Positions 35,462 through 44,526 of a DNA stretch of 64,000 bases are shown in pieces. The position numbers and the translations under genes were made by a program. The notes under the pieces were generated by a model. That model had not been told where the DNA came from. It made no database searches and saw only the letters and a program-made list of their open reading frames with translations. Numbering within the stretch: the stretch's first letter is position 1; each line of letters starts with the position of its first letter. Source of the stretch: Gordonia terrae (GTDB taxonomy: Bacteria; Actinomycetota; Actinomycetes; Mycobacteriales; Mycobacteriaceae); assembly GCF_001698225.1 (NCBI RefSeq), contig NZ_CP016594.1, forward strand, positions 1,178,001-1,242,000. The letters are read 5' to 3'.

Positions 35462-36589
35462 TCAGCGCTGGCGTAAGAACCGGGCGGCGGCCGCGGCGCC
35501 CCCGCCCGCGGCGCCGAGCACGATCGCGGTCCCGGCCCCGTACTTGGCGGCCTTGCGCGCCGTGCGGAAGTCGTACATCTCCCACCCGCGGACCTTGGCG
35601 ACGTCGCGCAGGTCGGTGTCGGGGTTGATGGCCACCGCGCGACCGACCAGCGACAGCATCGGCACGTCGTTGTGCGAGTCCGAGTACGCCGTGCAGCGCT
35701 TGAGGTTGAGCCCCTCCCGGATCGCGAGGGCGCGGACGGCGTGGGCCTTGCCGGGGCCGTGCAGGATGTCGCCGACGAGCCGACCGGTGAAGACCCCGTC
35801 GACGCTCTCGGCGACGGTGCCCAGCGCCCCGGTGAGGCCCAGGCGGTCCGCGATCGTCTGCGCGAGCTCGACCGGCGTCGCGGTCACCAGCCAGACCTGC
35901 TGTCCGGCGTCGAGGTGACGCTGGGCGAGGGCCCTGGTGCCCGGCCAGATCTTGTCGGCGATGTAGTCGTCGAAGATCTCCTCGCCGAGTTCGACGAGTT
36001 CGGAGGTCGGTTTGCCGGCGATGAAGGACAACGCCTTCTCCCGGCCCTCGGCGACGTCGCGCGCATTCTCCTTGCCGGTGATCCGGAACTTCGCCTGCGT
36101 CCATGCGAAGTCCATGATGTCGCCGTAGGTGAAGTACTTCCGGGCCGCCAGGCCGCGGGCGAAATGCACGATCGACGCGCCCTGGACCAGGGTGTTGTCG
36201 ACGTCGAAGAACGCTGCGGCGGTGAGGTCTCGCCGGGGTTCGCCCGGGATGTCGGCCGTCTCGCGCGACCGCAGCGAGTCGACGGCGGCCTTGGCGCTGG
36301 CCTCGCCGGCGAGGGTCTGGCGGAGTTCGTGGGCGGTCTGGCGGAAGCGGCCGGTGGCCGCGGTCGCCCGCTGCGAGATCCAGGTCGTGACCCGGTTGTT
36401 CTCGTCGTCGCCGAGTTCGTGGAGTTCGGCGTCCTCGTCGAAGTCGTCGGTGAACTCCATTCGGGCGGCGTGCGACTCCCAGTCGTCGCCGGTCGGGCCG
36501 TCGCCCTGCATCGGATTGGGCGGGAGATCTGTCGCGTCGTCGGGCGTCTCGTCGTCCTGACGGTCTTCCGGGCCCGGGATCTCGCCCAC
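35462..36589 (-). CDS. HAD-IB family phosphatase (SerB1/CicA-like, Rv0505c-like)
   Basis: A 375-aa protein. An acidic N-terminal stretch (about 1-60) is followed by a HAD domain with [11 protein letters not shown] (DxDxT nucleophile), TATPVELAQ and [10 protein letters not shown]. The C-terminal 35 residues form a hydrophobic Ala/Gly-rich helix that may touch the membrane. Rv0505c is the M. tuberculosis counterpart by position, near the glutaredoxin-like and hem genes. Phosphoserine is one possible substrate. GTG 36589 has GGAGGTGG upstream, which decides the start. Confidence 0.85.
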   Translation of the reverse strand: MGEIPGPEDRQDDETPDDATDLPPNPMQGDGPTGDDWESHAARMEFTDDFDEDAELHELGDDENNRVTTWISQRATAATGRFRQTAHELRQTLAGEASAKAAVDSLRSRETADIPGEPRRDLTAAAFFDVDNTLVQGASIVHFARGLAARKYFTYGDIMDFAWTQAKFRITGKENARDVAEGREKALSFIAGKPTSELVELGEEIFDDYIADKIWPGTRALAQRHLDAGQQVWLVTATPVELAQTIADRLGLTGALGTVAESVDGVFTGRLVGDILHGPGKAHAVRALAIREGLNLKRCTAYSDSHNDVPMLSLVGRAVAINPDTDLRDVAKVRGWEMYDFRTARKAAKYGAGTAIVLGAAGGGAAAAARFLRQR

Positions 36590-36748
36590 TGCCCACCTCC
36601 CACGCGTAGCGCCAGCACTGCTTGCCCGGTACAGCCTAGTGGTGCCGGGGCCCGAAGTCCGACCCCCGCGCGGTGGCGGATCGCACATCCACCCCGGGCC
36701 GCGTCACCCGGGTGATCGTCCGATCACGACGCTGGGAGGATGGTCGCC

Positions 36749-37003
36749 ATGACGGTGGAACTGTTGACGCGTGCCGGCTGTCAGGCCTGCGCGGCGGCCC
36801 GTGCCGACCTGACCCGGATCTGCGCCGACCTGGGCGTCGGGTTCACCGAGGTCGACGTCGACCGGGCGGCCGACGACGGGCGTGCCGACCTCCGCGCCGA
36901 GTTCGGCGACCGGCTTCCCGTGGTCCTGCTCGACGGCGACGAGCACAGCTACTGGGAGGTCGACGAACCGCGCCTGCGGGCCGATCTCACCGGCCGTCGG
37001 TGA
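36749..37003 (+). CDS. glutaredoxin-like protein (Rv0508-like)
   Basis: An 84-aa thioredoxin-fold protein with the redox motif CQAC (Cys11, Cys14) and LPVVLLDGDEHSYWEVDE, which holds the cis-Pro. It probably reduces disulfides or passes electrons to a heme or envelope pathway. The position just before the hem genes matches Rv0508. GGGAGG lies 9 bases before ATG 36749, which is why I prefer it to ATG 36740. Confidence 0.85.
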   Translation: MTVELLTRAGCQACAAARADLTRICADLGVGFTEVDVDRAADDGRADLRAEFGDRLPVVLLDGDEHSYWEVDEPRLRADLTGRR

Positions 37004-37059
37004 ATCGGTTCCCACGTCGACGCGGCGCCTAACACAGCACGACCGGTCGCGAGGGGCCG

Positions 37060-37075
37060 TGTGAACAGATTCACA
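37060..37075. promoter_or_regulatory. Rex operator (perfect inverted repeat)
   Basis: TGTGAACAGATTCACA is a perfect TGTGAA-N4-TTCACA palindrome, the known binding site of Rex repressors. It lies 7 bases before a TTATAT -10 and 75 bases before rex, so bound Rex would block transcription of rex-hemA-hemC-hemD. Confidence 0.9.
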
Positions 37076-37081
37076 GGCAAG

Positions 37082-37087
37082 TTATAT
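37082..37087 (+). promoter_or_regulatory. candidate -10 (TTATAT) of the rex-hem operon
   Basis: TTATAT is the most AT-rich hexamer in the region and lies just downstream of the Rex operator. The operator would fill the -35/-10 spacer. The leader would be about 55 bases. Confidence 0.5.
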
Positions 37088-37149
37088 CCTCGTTCCCATT
37101 CAGAAGAGTCGGGTCTCGGCGTCCGGTCGACGCCGACGAGTGTGCGGGA

Positions 37150-37944
37150 GTGAGCGTGGGCGCGGAGCGAGCGAAGTCGGCTGACGCCGACCCTCCCGCG
37201 TCTGCCGTTCCCACCGCCGACATCCCCACCGCCGACATCCCCGGGCCGACGGTGACCCGGCTGGCCACCTACCTGCACGTGCTGCGCTCGTTCAGTCGCC
37301 GCGGCATCCTGCTGGCGTCCAGCGGCGAGCTGGCGACGGCCGCCGGGGTCAATCCCGCCATCCTGCGCAAGGATCTCTCCTACGTGGGCGCCAACGGCGT
37401 TCGCGGCGTCGGATACGACGTCGGGCGCCTGACCGCGCGGATCTCGATGACCCTGCACACCGACAGCATCCACACCGTCGCGCTCGCCGGTGCCGGTTCG
37501 CTCGGCCGCGCGCTGCTGTCGCACGCAGGCTTCGGACGTGGGTTCCGGGTCGTGGCGATGTTCGACGCCGATCCCGCCCTGGCCGGCGCGGTCCTCGAGT
37601 CGGGGGGTCCGCAGGTGGCGCCTCTGACCGACATCGCGACCGTCTGTGCACGGGCGGTCCCGACGGTCGAGATCGCGGTGATCGCCACGGCCGACGACGA
37701 TGCCCGGCTCGCCTTCGACGCCTTCGTCGCCGCGGGTGTACGGCAGGTGCTCAACGTCACGCCGGTCTCGCTTCCGGCGGAGTCGGATGTCGTCGTCAGA
37801 CAGGTTGATCTAGCCTTGGAGCTACAGGTGTTGGCTTTCCAGGCCTCTCGCGGGCCGCGCGACGACGTCAAGGAGCCGCGCGGAACGAAGCGGGCTCGCG
37901 GGCACCAGGGAAACGCAATGGGTGAAGAAACGGTGACAGCGTGA
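37150..37944 (+). CDS. rex: redox-sensing transcriptional repressor Rex
   Basis: A 264-aa Rex protein. An Ala/Asp-rich N-terminal extension precedes the winged helix ([23 protein letters not shown], then [13 protein letters not shown]). The Rossmann part has [16 protein letters not shown] for NADH. A high NADH/NAD ratio releases Rex from DNA. The C-terminal tail (about 35 residues, Arg/Lys/Gly-rich) is unusual. GTG 37156 is an alternative start with GGGAG 5 bases upstream. The stop overlaps hemA by 4 bases. M. tuberculosis lacks rex here, while Streptomyces has rex-hemACD. Confidence 0.92.
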   Translation: MSVGAERAKSADADPPASAVPTADIPTADIPGPTVTRLATYLHVLRSFSRRGILLASSGELATAAGVNPAILRKDLSYVGANGVRGVGYDVGRLTARISMTLHTDSIHTVALAGAGSLGRALLSHAGFGRGFRVVAMFDADPALAGAVLESGGPQVAPLTDIATVCARAVPTVEIAVIATADDDARLAFDAFVAAGVRQVLNVTPVSLPAESDVVVRQVDLALELQVLAFQASRGPRDDVKEPRGTKRARGHQGNAMGEETVTA

Positions 37945-39365
37945 GTGTTCTGTTGTTCGGGGTGTCGCACCGCAGTGCTCCGGTCGAGGTGCTCGAGCGG
38001 TTGGCGGTCTCCGACCACGACCGTCCCAAATTGATCGACGAGCTGCTCTCCTCGCGAGCGATCTCCGAGGCCATGCTCGTCTCCACCTGCAATCGGGTGG
38101 AGATCTACGCCGTCGTCGACGCCTTCCACCCGGCGCTCGAGGCCGTCGGCGCCGTCCTCGGCGATCACTCCGGCATGACCGTCAACGAGATGACCCGCCA
38201 CGCCTACGTCCGGTACTCCGAGGCCGCCGTCGAGCATCTCTTCACCGTCGCGGCGGGCCTCGATTCGCTGGTCGTCGGCGAGCAGCAGATCCTCGGCCAG
38301 ATCCGCAACGCCTACCTCAGCGCCGACGCCAACGACTCCGCCGGGCGCGTCCTGCACGAACTGGCCCAGCAGGCACTGCGCGTCGGCAAGCGGGTACACA
38401 CCGAGACCGGTATCGACCGGGCGGGTGCCTCGGTGGTCTCCGTCGCACTTCACCGCGCCAAGGCGCTGCTCACCGATCCCGCGACCGGCGCACACCGCCT
38501 GCGCCGCGCGGTCGTCGTCGGTGCCGGTGCGATGGGTGGTCTGGCCACCGCGCAGCTGGCCCGTGAGGGCGTCACCGAGATGGTCGTGGTGAACCGGACC
38601 GTCGACAAGGCCGACCATCTCGCGGGCAACATCGCCGCCAATCACGGCATCGACGTCCGGGGCGTCGGACTCGACGACCTGCCGGCCGCGATGGCCACGG
38701 CCGACGTCGTCGTGACGTGTACGGGTGCGATCGGCGCGGTCGTCGGCGTGGGATCGGTGCACGAGGCTCTCGCGTCTCGCGCCCGCGCCCGCGCCGGGAA
38801 CGGAGTGAGCGGGCGGAGACTGGCCGGGAACGCGGCCGCGCCGCTCGTCATCTGCGACCTCGGTCTCCCGCGCAACGTCGACCCGGCCGCCGCGCGACTT
38901 CCCGGCGTGCACATCGTCGACATCGAGGGTCTGCGGGGCGACTCCGAGACCCAGGCCGCCGAGAACGACACCCTCGCGGCGCGGTCGATCGTCGCCTCCG
39001 AACTCGCCGACTACCTCACCCACCAGCGTCAGGCCGAGGTCACCCCGACCGTCGCAGCACTGCGCCAGCGCGCCGCCGACGTCGTCGAGGCGGAGATCCT
39101 GCGTCTCGAGACCCGGCTTCCCGACCTCGAGGGCGCACAGCGCGACGAGGTCGCCAAGACCGTCCGTCGCGTCGTCGACAAGCTCCTGCATGCGCCGACC
39201 GTTCGGGTCAAGCAACTGGCGTCGACCCCCAACGGGGACCACTACGCCGAGGCGCTGCGCGAACTGTTCGAACTCAAGCCCGGTGCGGCCGAAGCTGTTT
39301 CGGCTCCCGACCACATCGGTGGCCTGCCCGCGGGTGACGCGGCGGGCGAGCTGGGCGACCGATGA
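37941..39365 (+). CDS. hemA: glutamyl-tRNA reductase
   Basis: A 474-aa enzyme that reduces glutamyl-tRNA to glutamate-1-semialdehyde, the first committed step of heme synthesis. [18 protein letters not shown] opens the catalytic domain and Cys50 in [11 protein letters not shown] is the nucleophile. [17 protein letters not shown] binds NADPH, and the C-terminal dimerisation helix follows [13 protein letters not shown]. Residues about 284-298 hold an extra 30-bp duplication (GCCGGGAACG at both ends) relative to relatives. Overlaps rex and hemC by 4 bases each. Confidence 0.96.
   Translation: MSVLLFGVSHRSAPVEVLERLAVSDHDRPKLIDELLSSRAISEAMLVSTCNRVEIYAVVDAFHPALEAVGAVLGDHSGMTVNEMTRHAYVRYSEAAVEHLFTVAAGLDSLVVGEQQILGQIRNAYLSADANDSAGRVLHELAQQALRVGKRVHTETGIDRAGASVVSVALHRAKALLTDPATGAHRLRRAVVVGAGAMGGLATAQLAREGVTEMVVVNRTVDKADHLAGNIAANHGIDVRGVGLDDLPAAMATADVVVTCTGAIGAVVGVGSVHEALASRARARAGNGVSGRRLAGNAAAPLVICDLGLPRNVDPAAARLPGVHIVDIEGLRGDSETQAAENDTLAARSIVASELADYLTHQRQAEVTPTVAALRQRAADVVEAEILRLETRLPDLEGAQRDEVAKTVRRVVDKLLHAPTVRVKQLASTPNGDHYAEALRELFELKPGAAEAVSAPDHIGGLPAGDAAGELGDR
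38792..38833 (+). repeat. 30-bp-spaced direct repeat inside hemA
   Basis: GCCGGGAACG occurs at 38793-38802 and again at 38823-38832. The intervening GGAGTGAGCGGGCGGAGACT resembles the dispersed GAGCG-AGCGA repeat seen elsewhere. The spacing of 30 bases keeps the reading frame. Confidence 0.65.
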
Positions 39366-40306
39366 GCGCAACCTCTCCCGCGCCGATCCGGATCGGCACG
39401 CGGGGTTCACTGCTGGCGACCACCCAGTCGCAGACCATCGCCGATGCGTTGACCGCCGCCGGGCATCCCGCCGAACTGGTCATCATCAAGACCGCCGGTG
39501 ACGCCTCGGCCGCGCCGGTGGCCGAGATCGGCGTCGGGGTGTTCACCACCGCGATCCGCGTGGCGCTCCGGAACGACGAGGTCGACGTCGCCGTGCACTC
39601 GTACAAGGACCTCCCGACGGCGCCCGAGGACGACCTCACCATCGCGGCCGTCCCGACGCGCGTCGATCCCCGCGATGCACTGGTCGCACGCGACGGACTG
39701 GTGCTCGGCGAGCTCCCACCCGGCTCGGTCATCGGCACCTCGGCCCCGCGACGGGCCGCGCAGCTTAAGGCATTGGGTCTCGGTTTGGAAATCCGCCCCC
39801 TACGAGGCAACCTAGATTCTCGGTTGGGCAAAGTCGCCAGCGGCGAACTCGACGCAGTCGTGGTCGCCCGCGCCGGGCTCGTGCGGATCGGACGGACCGA
39901 AGTGGTCTCCGAAGCGCTCGAACCGGTGGTCATGCTGCCGGCTCCGGCGCAGGGTGCACTCGCTGTGGAGTGCCGCTCAGACGATGCCGAACTGGTGAGA
40001 ATTCTCGCCGAGTTGGACGACAAGTCCACCCGCGCGGCCATCGATGCCGAACGGGCGGTACTCGCGGCTCTCGAAGCCGGCTGTACCGCACCGGTCGGAG
40101 CGATCGCGGAGGTGGTCGAGTCGATCGACGAGGACGGGCGCATCTTCGCCGAGCTGTCGCTCCGAGCGGCAGTGGCGGCCGAGGACGGATCGGACGTGAT
40201 CCGCGCTTCGGCGGTGGGTCCGGTCGATCATGCCGTTCAGCTGGGCAAGGATCTCGCCGCCGAACTGCTGGAGCTGGGAGCGGGCGACCTCGTCAACTCT
40301 CCCTAG
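39362..40306 (+). CDS. hemC: hydroxymethylbilane synthase
   Basis: A 314-aa porphobilinogen deaminase that joins four porphobilinogen units. [15 protein letters not shown] starts the fold. [11 protein letters not shown] holds the catalytic Asp/Lys region, and Cys241 in [15 protein letters not shown] carries the dipyrromethane cofactor. The ATG overlaps the hemA stop (ATGA). Full length, with no oddities. Confidence 0.96.
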   Translation: MSATSPAPIRIGTRGSLLATTQSQTIADALTAAGHPAELVIIKTAGDASAAPVAEIGVGVFTTAIRVALRNDEVDVAVHSYKDLPTAPEDDLTIAAVPTRVDPRDALVARDGLVLGELPPGSVIGTSAPRRAAQLKALGLGLEIRPLRGNLDSRLGKVASGELDAVVVARAGLVRIGRTEVVSEALEPVVMLPAPAQGALAVECRSDDAELVRILAELDDKSTRAAIDAERAVLAALEAGCTAPVGAIAEVVESIDEDGRIFAELSLRAAVAAEDGSDVIRASAVGPVDHAVQLGKDLAAELLELGAGDLVNSP

Positions 40307-40355
40307 CAGAGAACGAACTGCAGCCCTCGCCGAGAGGGCAGGAGAGTGCGAACCC

Positions 40356-42047
40356 ATGAGCCGTACGAAGAAGGCAAATCCCGGACGGATCCTGTTCGTG
40401 GGGTCGGGTCCAGGGGACCCAGACCTGCTCACCGTGCGGGCGCGCACCGTGATCACCAACGCGACCACGGCCTACATCGACCCCGATGTGCCCGCGCCGG
40501 TGGTGTCGCTGATCGGTAGTGCGCATCGCGACGAACCCGCCGCCGACACTCGCCGATCCACCAAGAAGGCCGAGAAACCCGCCGACGACGCGGCGTCGGC
40601 GCCTGCCGCCCCGGCCGACGAGCCGCAGGCCGTCGGTGACGAGACCGGCAAGGCTGATGCCGGACAGGCCGACGAGGAGTCGGTGGTCCGACCGGCACTC
40701 GGCGACCCGGCCGAGGTCGCGAAAACCCTCGTTGCCGCGGCCCGCAACGGCGACGACGTCGTGCGCGTGGTCTCCGGAGATCCGCTGACCACCGACTCGG
40801 TCCTCGCCGAGGTGAACGCCGTCGCCCGCACGTCCGTCACCTTCGAGGTCCTGCCGGGCCTGCCCGCCGCCTCCGTCGTGCCGAGCTACGCCGGCATGCC
40901 GCTCGGCTCGACCCACACCGAGGCCGACGTCCGCGGCGAGGTCGACTGGGCCGCACTGGCCGCCGCCCCGGGCCCGCTGGTGCTGCACGCGACGTCGGGT
41001 CACCTCGCCGAGACCGCGAGTGCGCTCACCGAACACGGCATGGCGCCCCAGACCCCGGCCGCGATCACCATCAACGGCACGACCTGTGCACAGCGCACCA
41101 TCGAGGCCACGCTCGCGACGCTCAACGAGCAGGGCAACGCGCTCACCGGCCCGCTGATCGTCACGGTCGGCAAGGTCGTGGGTGCGCGCGGCAAGCTCTC
41201 GTGGTGGGAATCGCGCGCCCTGTACGGCTGGACCGTCCTGGTGCCGCGCACCAAGGACCAGGCCGGCGACATGAGCGAGCGGCTCGTCAGCCACGGCGCC
41301 ATGCCCAAGGAGGTGCCGACCATCGCGGTCGAACCGCCGCGGAGTCCCGCGCAGATGGAACGCGCCGTCAAGGGACTGGTCGACGGGCGTTACCAGTGGG
41401 TCGTGTTCACCTCCACCAACGCGGTCCGCGCGGTGTGGGAGAAGTTCGCCGAGTTCGGACTCGACGCCCGCGCGTTCTCCGGCGTCAAGATCGCCTGTGT
41501 CGGTGAGGCCACGGCCGAGAAGGTGCGGTCGTTCGGTATCAACCCCGAACTCGTGCCGTCGGGTGAGCAGAGCTCGCTGGGACTCCTCGAGGACTTCCCG
41601 CCCTACGACGACGTCTTCGATCCGGTGAACCGAGTCCTGTTGCCGCGCGCCGACATCGCCACCGAGACGCTGTCCGAGGGTCTGCGTGACCGCGGCTGGG
41701 AGATCGACGACGTGACGGCCTACCGCACCGTGCGCGCGGCACCGCCGCCCGCCGAGACCCGCGAGATGATCAAGACCGGCGGCTTCGATGCGGTCTGCTT
41801 CACCTCGAGCTCGACGGTGCGCAACCTCGTCGGTATCGCCGGAAAGCCGCACGCGCGCACCATCGTCGCGTGCATCGGACCCAAGACCGCCGAGACCGCA
41901 ACCGAATTCGGACTCCGGGTGGATGTGCAGCCGGAGAACGCGTCGGTGCTCGAACTGGTCGACGCGCTCGCCGAGCACGCCGCCCGGCTCCGGGCCGAGG
42001 GTGCACTTCCGCCCCCGCGCAAGAAGTCTCGCCGCTCGCGTTCGTGA
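40356..42047 (+). CDS. hemD: fused uroporphyrinogen-III methyltransferase-like / uroporphyrinogen-III synthase
   Basis: A 563-aa fusion like Rv0511. The N-terminal tetrapyrrole methylase-like domain begins FVGSGPGDPDLLTVRA (about 14-29). It is interrupted at about residues 55-110 by an Ala/Asp/Lys-rich insert, and the second half has VVSGDPLTTDS and MPLGSTHTEADV. The C-terminal HEM4 domain (about 285-550) starts YGWTVLVPRTKDQAGDMSE. It closes hydroxymethylbilane to uroporphyrinogen III; whether the first half still methylates is unclear. ATG 40356 has GGAGAG upstream. Confidence 0.9.
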   Translation: MSRTKKANPGRILFVGSGPGDPDLLTVRARTVITNATTAYIDPDVPAPVVSLIGSAHRDEPAADTRRSTKKAEKPADDAASAPAAPADEPQAVGDETGKADAGQADEESVVRPALGDPAEVAKTLVAAARNGDDVVRVVSGDPLTTDSVLAEVNAVARTSVTFEVLPGLPAASVVPSYAGMPLGSTHTEADVRGEVDWAALAAAPGPLVLHATSGHLAETASALTEHGMAPQTPAAITINGTTCAQRTIEATLATLNEQGNALTGPLIVTVGKVVGARGKLSWWESRALYGWTVLVPRTKDQAGDMSERLVSHGAMPKEVPTIAVEPPRSPAQMERAVKGLVDGRYQWVVFTSTNAVRAVWEKFAEFGLDARAFSGVKIACVGEATAEKVRSFGINPELVPSGEQSSLGLLEDFPPYDDVFDPVNRVLLPRADIATETLSEGLRDRGWEIDDVTAYRTVRAAPPPAETREMIKTGGFDAVCFTSSSTVRNLVGIAGKPHARTIVACIGPKTAETATEFGLRVDVQPENASVLELVDALAEHAARLRAEGALPPPRKKSRRSRS

Positions 42048-42075
42048 GCCTCCTCCTCCCTGAGGCGCCGCCCTG

Positions 42076-42250
42076 AGGTGCGAGGAGCGCAGCGACGAGC
42101 ATCGAAGGGTGTGAGGAGCGACAGCCGAGACTCCTGCTCCCTGAGGTGAGGAGCGACAGCCGAGACTCCTGCTCCCTGAGGTGTGAGGAGCGACAGCCGA
42201 GACTCCTGCTCCCTGAGGTGTGAGGAGCGATAGCGACGAGCCTCGAAGGG
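42076..42250. repeat. three 35-37-bp tandem repeats between two GAGGAGCG boxes
   Basis: Three near-identical units begin at about 42109, 42145 and 42180. Each contains GAGGAGCGACAGCCGAGACT and CCTGCTCCCTGAG. The array is bordered by two related boxes, GAGGAGCGCAGCGACGAGCA (42082) and GAGGAGCGATAGCGACGAGC (42222). Inner GCTCC...GGAGC pairs could form hairpins. It fills most of the 225-bp hemD-hemB gap. No spacers vary, so it is not CRISPR. Confidence 0.8.
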
Positions 42251-42272
42251 CCCGTGAGACGAAGGAGATTTC

Positions 42273-43250
42273 ATGTCACCCGTGATCCGGCCCCGGCGGC
42301 TGCGTACCACCCCGGCGATGCGTCGGCTGGTCGCCGAGACCTCACTCGAGCCGCGACACCTGGTCTTGCCGATGTTCGTCGCCGACGGCATCGACGAGCC
42401 GGTGCCGATCTCGTCGATGCCGGGCGTCGTGCAGCACACGATGGACTCGCTGCGCGGTGCCGCGGCCGAGGCGGTCGCGGCCGGCGTCGGCGGGCTGATG
42501 CTGTTCGGTGTGCCGCGCGCGGAGGACAAGGACGCCACCGGGTCGGGCGCCGACGCCGAGGACGGAATCCTCAACCGGGCCCTGCGCACCCTCGCCGACG
42601 ACCTCGGGGACTCGACGGTCCTCATGGCCGACACCTGTCTCGACGAGTTCACCGACCACGGGCACTGCGGCGTCGTCGACGGCCGGGGTCGCGTCGACAA
42701 CGACGAGACCCTCGAGCGGTACGTGTCGATGTCCCTGGCGCAGGCGCGAGCGGGTGCGCACCTCCTCGGGCCGAGCGGGATGATGGACGGTCAGGTCGCC
42801 ACGATCCGTGCCGCCCTCGACGCGGAGGGCTTCACCGACACTGGGATCCTGGCCTACGCCGCGAAGTACGCCTCGGCGTTCTACGGCCCGTTCCGGGAAG
42901 CGGTCGGCTCGTCGTTGCAGGGCGACCGGCGCACCTACCAGCAGGATGCGGCCAACCGGCTGGAGGCGCTGCGCGAGGTCCGTCTCGACCTCGAGGAGGG
43001 CGCCGACATCGTGATGGTGAAGCCGGCGATGAGCTACCTCGACATCGTGCGTGACGTCGCCGAGATGAGCGACGTCCCGGTCGCGGCGTATCAGATCAGC
43101 GGCGAGTACTCGATGATCTCCGCCGCCGCCGAACGGGGCTGGATCGACCGGGATGCCGCGATCCTGGAGTCACTGACCGGCATCCGGCGGGCCGGTGCCT
43201 CGATCGTCCTGACCTACTGGGCGGCCGAGGTGGCACAGCGCCTGTCGTGA
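42273..43250 (+). CDS. hemB: porphobilinogen synthase (delta-aminolevulinate dehydratase)
   Basis: A 325-aa enzyme that condenses two aminolevulinate molecules. The Schiff-base lysines lie in AAKYASAFYGPFREA and DIVMVKPAMSYLDIV. The metal loop reads DTCLDEFTDHGHCG: the middle Cys of zinc-type enzymes is Asp, so this is the partly Cys-poor, Mg-influenced actinobacterial form. GAAGGAGATTTC before the ATG is a strong ribosome site. Separated from hemD by a repeat array, it may have its own promoter. Confidence 0.96.
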   Translation: MSPVIRPRRLRTTPAMRRLVAETSLEPRHLVLPMFVADGIDEPVPISSMPGVVQHTMDSLRGAAAEAVAAGVGGLMLFGVPRAEDKDATGSGADAEDGILNRALRTLADDLGDSTVLMADTCLDEFTDHGHCGVVDGRGRVDNDETLERYVSMSLAQARAGAHLLGPSGMMDGQVATIRAALDAEGFTDTGILAYAAKYASAFYGPFREAVGSSLQGDRRTYQQDAANRLEALREVRLDLEEGADIVMVKPAMSYLDIVRDVAEMSDVPVAAYQISGEYSMISAAAERGWIDRDAAILESLTGIRRAGASIVLTYWAAEVAQRLS

Positions 43251-43285
43251 TCCCGCGCGCAGCGCTCGCGGCGATCCCGGTTCAC

Positions 43286-43291
43286 TAGGCT
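43286..43291 (+). promoter_or_regulatory. candidate -10 (TAGGCT), leaderless promoter
   Basis: TAGGCT is followed by exactly 6 bases and the ATG at 43298. It would start a three-gene membrane protein operon. Confidence 0.5.
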
Positions 43292-43297
43292 GGTCCC

Positions 43298-44095
43298 ATG
43301 TCCGCACCGTACGGCCCCGCGCCCGAGTCCGACCCCGGCGCGTCGTCGCAACCGAAGATCCCCGACTCCGTCTCCATCGCCGTCGAGCTGTGGGTGGTGG
43401 TGATCGTCGGCCAGATCGTGGCGCTGTTCGCGCAGACCGGCACCTTCGTGGACATGATCGGCGAGCAGGTGCGTGCGGCTCCCCAGGAGGGCATCCCACC
43501 CGAGCAGGTCGACTTCATGACGTCGTCGGGATTCGTGGTGGGTGTGCTGGTAGCGACCTCGCTGTTCCTGACCGCGATCACCGCGTTGATCGTCTGGTTC
43601 ACCCGGAAGGGTTACAACTGGGCCCGCGTCGTGCTGTCGGCGATGGGTGTCTACGTCGTGGTCAGCCTGCTGTTCTCGCTGTTCGGCGACACGTCGCCGG
43701 CGTGGGCGATGATCCCGCAGGTGATCAGCGGCGTCGCGGCGCTGGGTGCGACGGTGCTGCTGATGCGGGGCGACTCCGAGAAGTACTGCCGGGCCATGGC
43801 GCAGGCGCGCAAGCCGCAGCCGGTGCACCCGCCGATGCCGCCCTATCCGTACGGCCAGAATCCGTACGGCCAGAATCCGTACGGCCAGAATCCGTACGGC
43901 CAGAATCCGTACGGCCAGAACCCGTACGGCCAGAACCCGTACGGCCAGAACACGCCGTATGGTGACAGCGAGTACCGAGGTGAGCGCATCGGCCCGCACC
44001 CGGAGAACCCTCACCCGGAGAACCCTCACCCGGAGAACCCCCAGCCCGGGAAACCAGCCCCCGAGAACCAGAACGAAGGACCGAAGAACCAGTGA
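43298..44095 (+). CDS. membrane protein with tandem YGQNP repeats
   Basis: A 265-aa protein with four membrane helices (about residues 30-165) and a repetitive hydrophilic C-terminus. YGQNP occurs seven times in a row, then HPENP three times, ending in a Pro/Asn/Glu-rich tail. Both repeats have 15-bp DNA units, so copy number may vary between strains. Function unknown. It is the first of three membrane-protein genes joined by 4-base overlaps, near the Rv0513-Rv0514 position. Confidence 0.75.
   Translation: MSAPYGPAPESDPGASSQPKIPDSVSIAVELWVVVIVGQIVALFAQTGTFVDMIGEQVRAAPQEGIPPEQVDFMTSSGFVVGVLVATSLFLTAITALIVWFTRKGYNWARVVLSAMGVYVVVSLLFSLFGDTSPAWAMIPQVISGVAALGATVLLMRGDSEKYCRAMAQARKPQPVHPPMPPYPYGQNPYGQNPYGQNPYGQNPYGQNPYGQNPYGQNTPYGDSEYRGERIGPHPENPHPENPHPENPQPGKPAPENQNEGPKNQ
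43847..43951 (+). repeat. seven 15-bp tandem repeats (PYGQN)
   Basis: CCGTACGGCCAGAAT repeats from 43847 with a 15-bp period through 43951. The first five copies end AAT and the last two AAC. The array is in frame. Confidence 0.95.
43997..44041 (+). repeat. three 15-bp tandem repeats (HPENP)
   Basis: CACCCGGAGAACCCT occurs at 43997, 44012 and 44027, the last copy ending in C. Same gene and same period as the YGQNP array, but unrelated sequence. Confidence 0.92.
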
Positions 44096-44526
44096 CAAGT
44101 CCCGATCCGGCGCTGCGTCCGAAACTCGTCGTCTGGGCCTACCGGTGCTGGTTGACCTCGGGTGCGCTCCTGATCGCGCTCGGCGCACTCGTCATCGTCG
44201 TGTCCGCGGTCGGCGACTCCGGGACCGTCACGTCCGGAGTGCTGGGCGCCATGGTCGTCGTCGTGGGTGTCGCCTACATCCTGCTGGGCAGCAAGGCGTT
44301 CACCGGCGACGCGAGATGGCGCTCGTCGCTGGCGGCGCTGACCCTGGTCGTCGTGGCGATGCTGCTGTTCCTGAGCCTGGGGATGAACTTCTTCGCGTTC
44401 CCGTTGCTGGCGGGCATCATCGGCCTGTTCGGGTCGTTGCTCGCCTACCGGCCACCCGCCGAGACCTGGTACACCGGCAAGGAGCCGGAGGGCCCGGCTC
44501 GCCGGTCCCGCAAGAAGAACACATGA
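44092..44526 (+). CDS. small four-helix membrane protein
   Basis: A 144-aa protein with four membrane helices spaced across its length and a basic C-terminus (RRSRKKNT). I recognise no family. GTG 44092 overlaps the preceding stop by 4 bases, and its stop overlaps the next start, so it is the middle gene of a coupled trio. Confidence 0.7.
   Translation: MTSPDPALRPKLVVWAYRCWLTSGALLIALGALVIVVSAVGDSGTVTSGVLGAMVVVVGVAYILLGSKAFTGDARWRSSLAALTLVVVAMLLFLSLGMNFFAFPLLAGIIGLFGSLLAYRPPAETWYTGKEPEGPARRSRKKNT

Noticed and set aside
37856..37910. Further copy of the GAGCG-AGCGA repeat at the end of rex
   Set aside because: GGAACGAAGCGGGCTCGCGGG is similar, but the match is too short and diverged to call without a search.
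37380..41978. Long minus-strand frames opposite rex, hemA, hemC and hemD
   Set aside because: All four plus-strand genes are clear, with 4-base overlaps or a ribosome site. The antisense frames have composition typical of shadows.
42109..42216. CRISPR array
   Set aside because: Units are contiguous, with no variable spacers and no cas genes nearby.
43847..43951. CRISPR or rho-independent structure in the 15-bp repeats
   Set aside because: The array is in frame inside a gene, has no spacers and encodes a regular peptide repeat.
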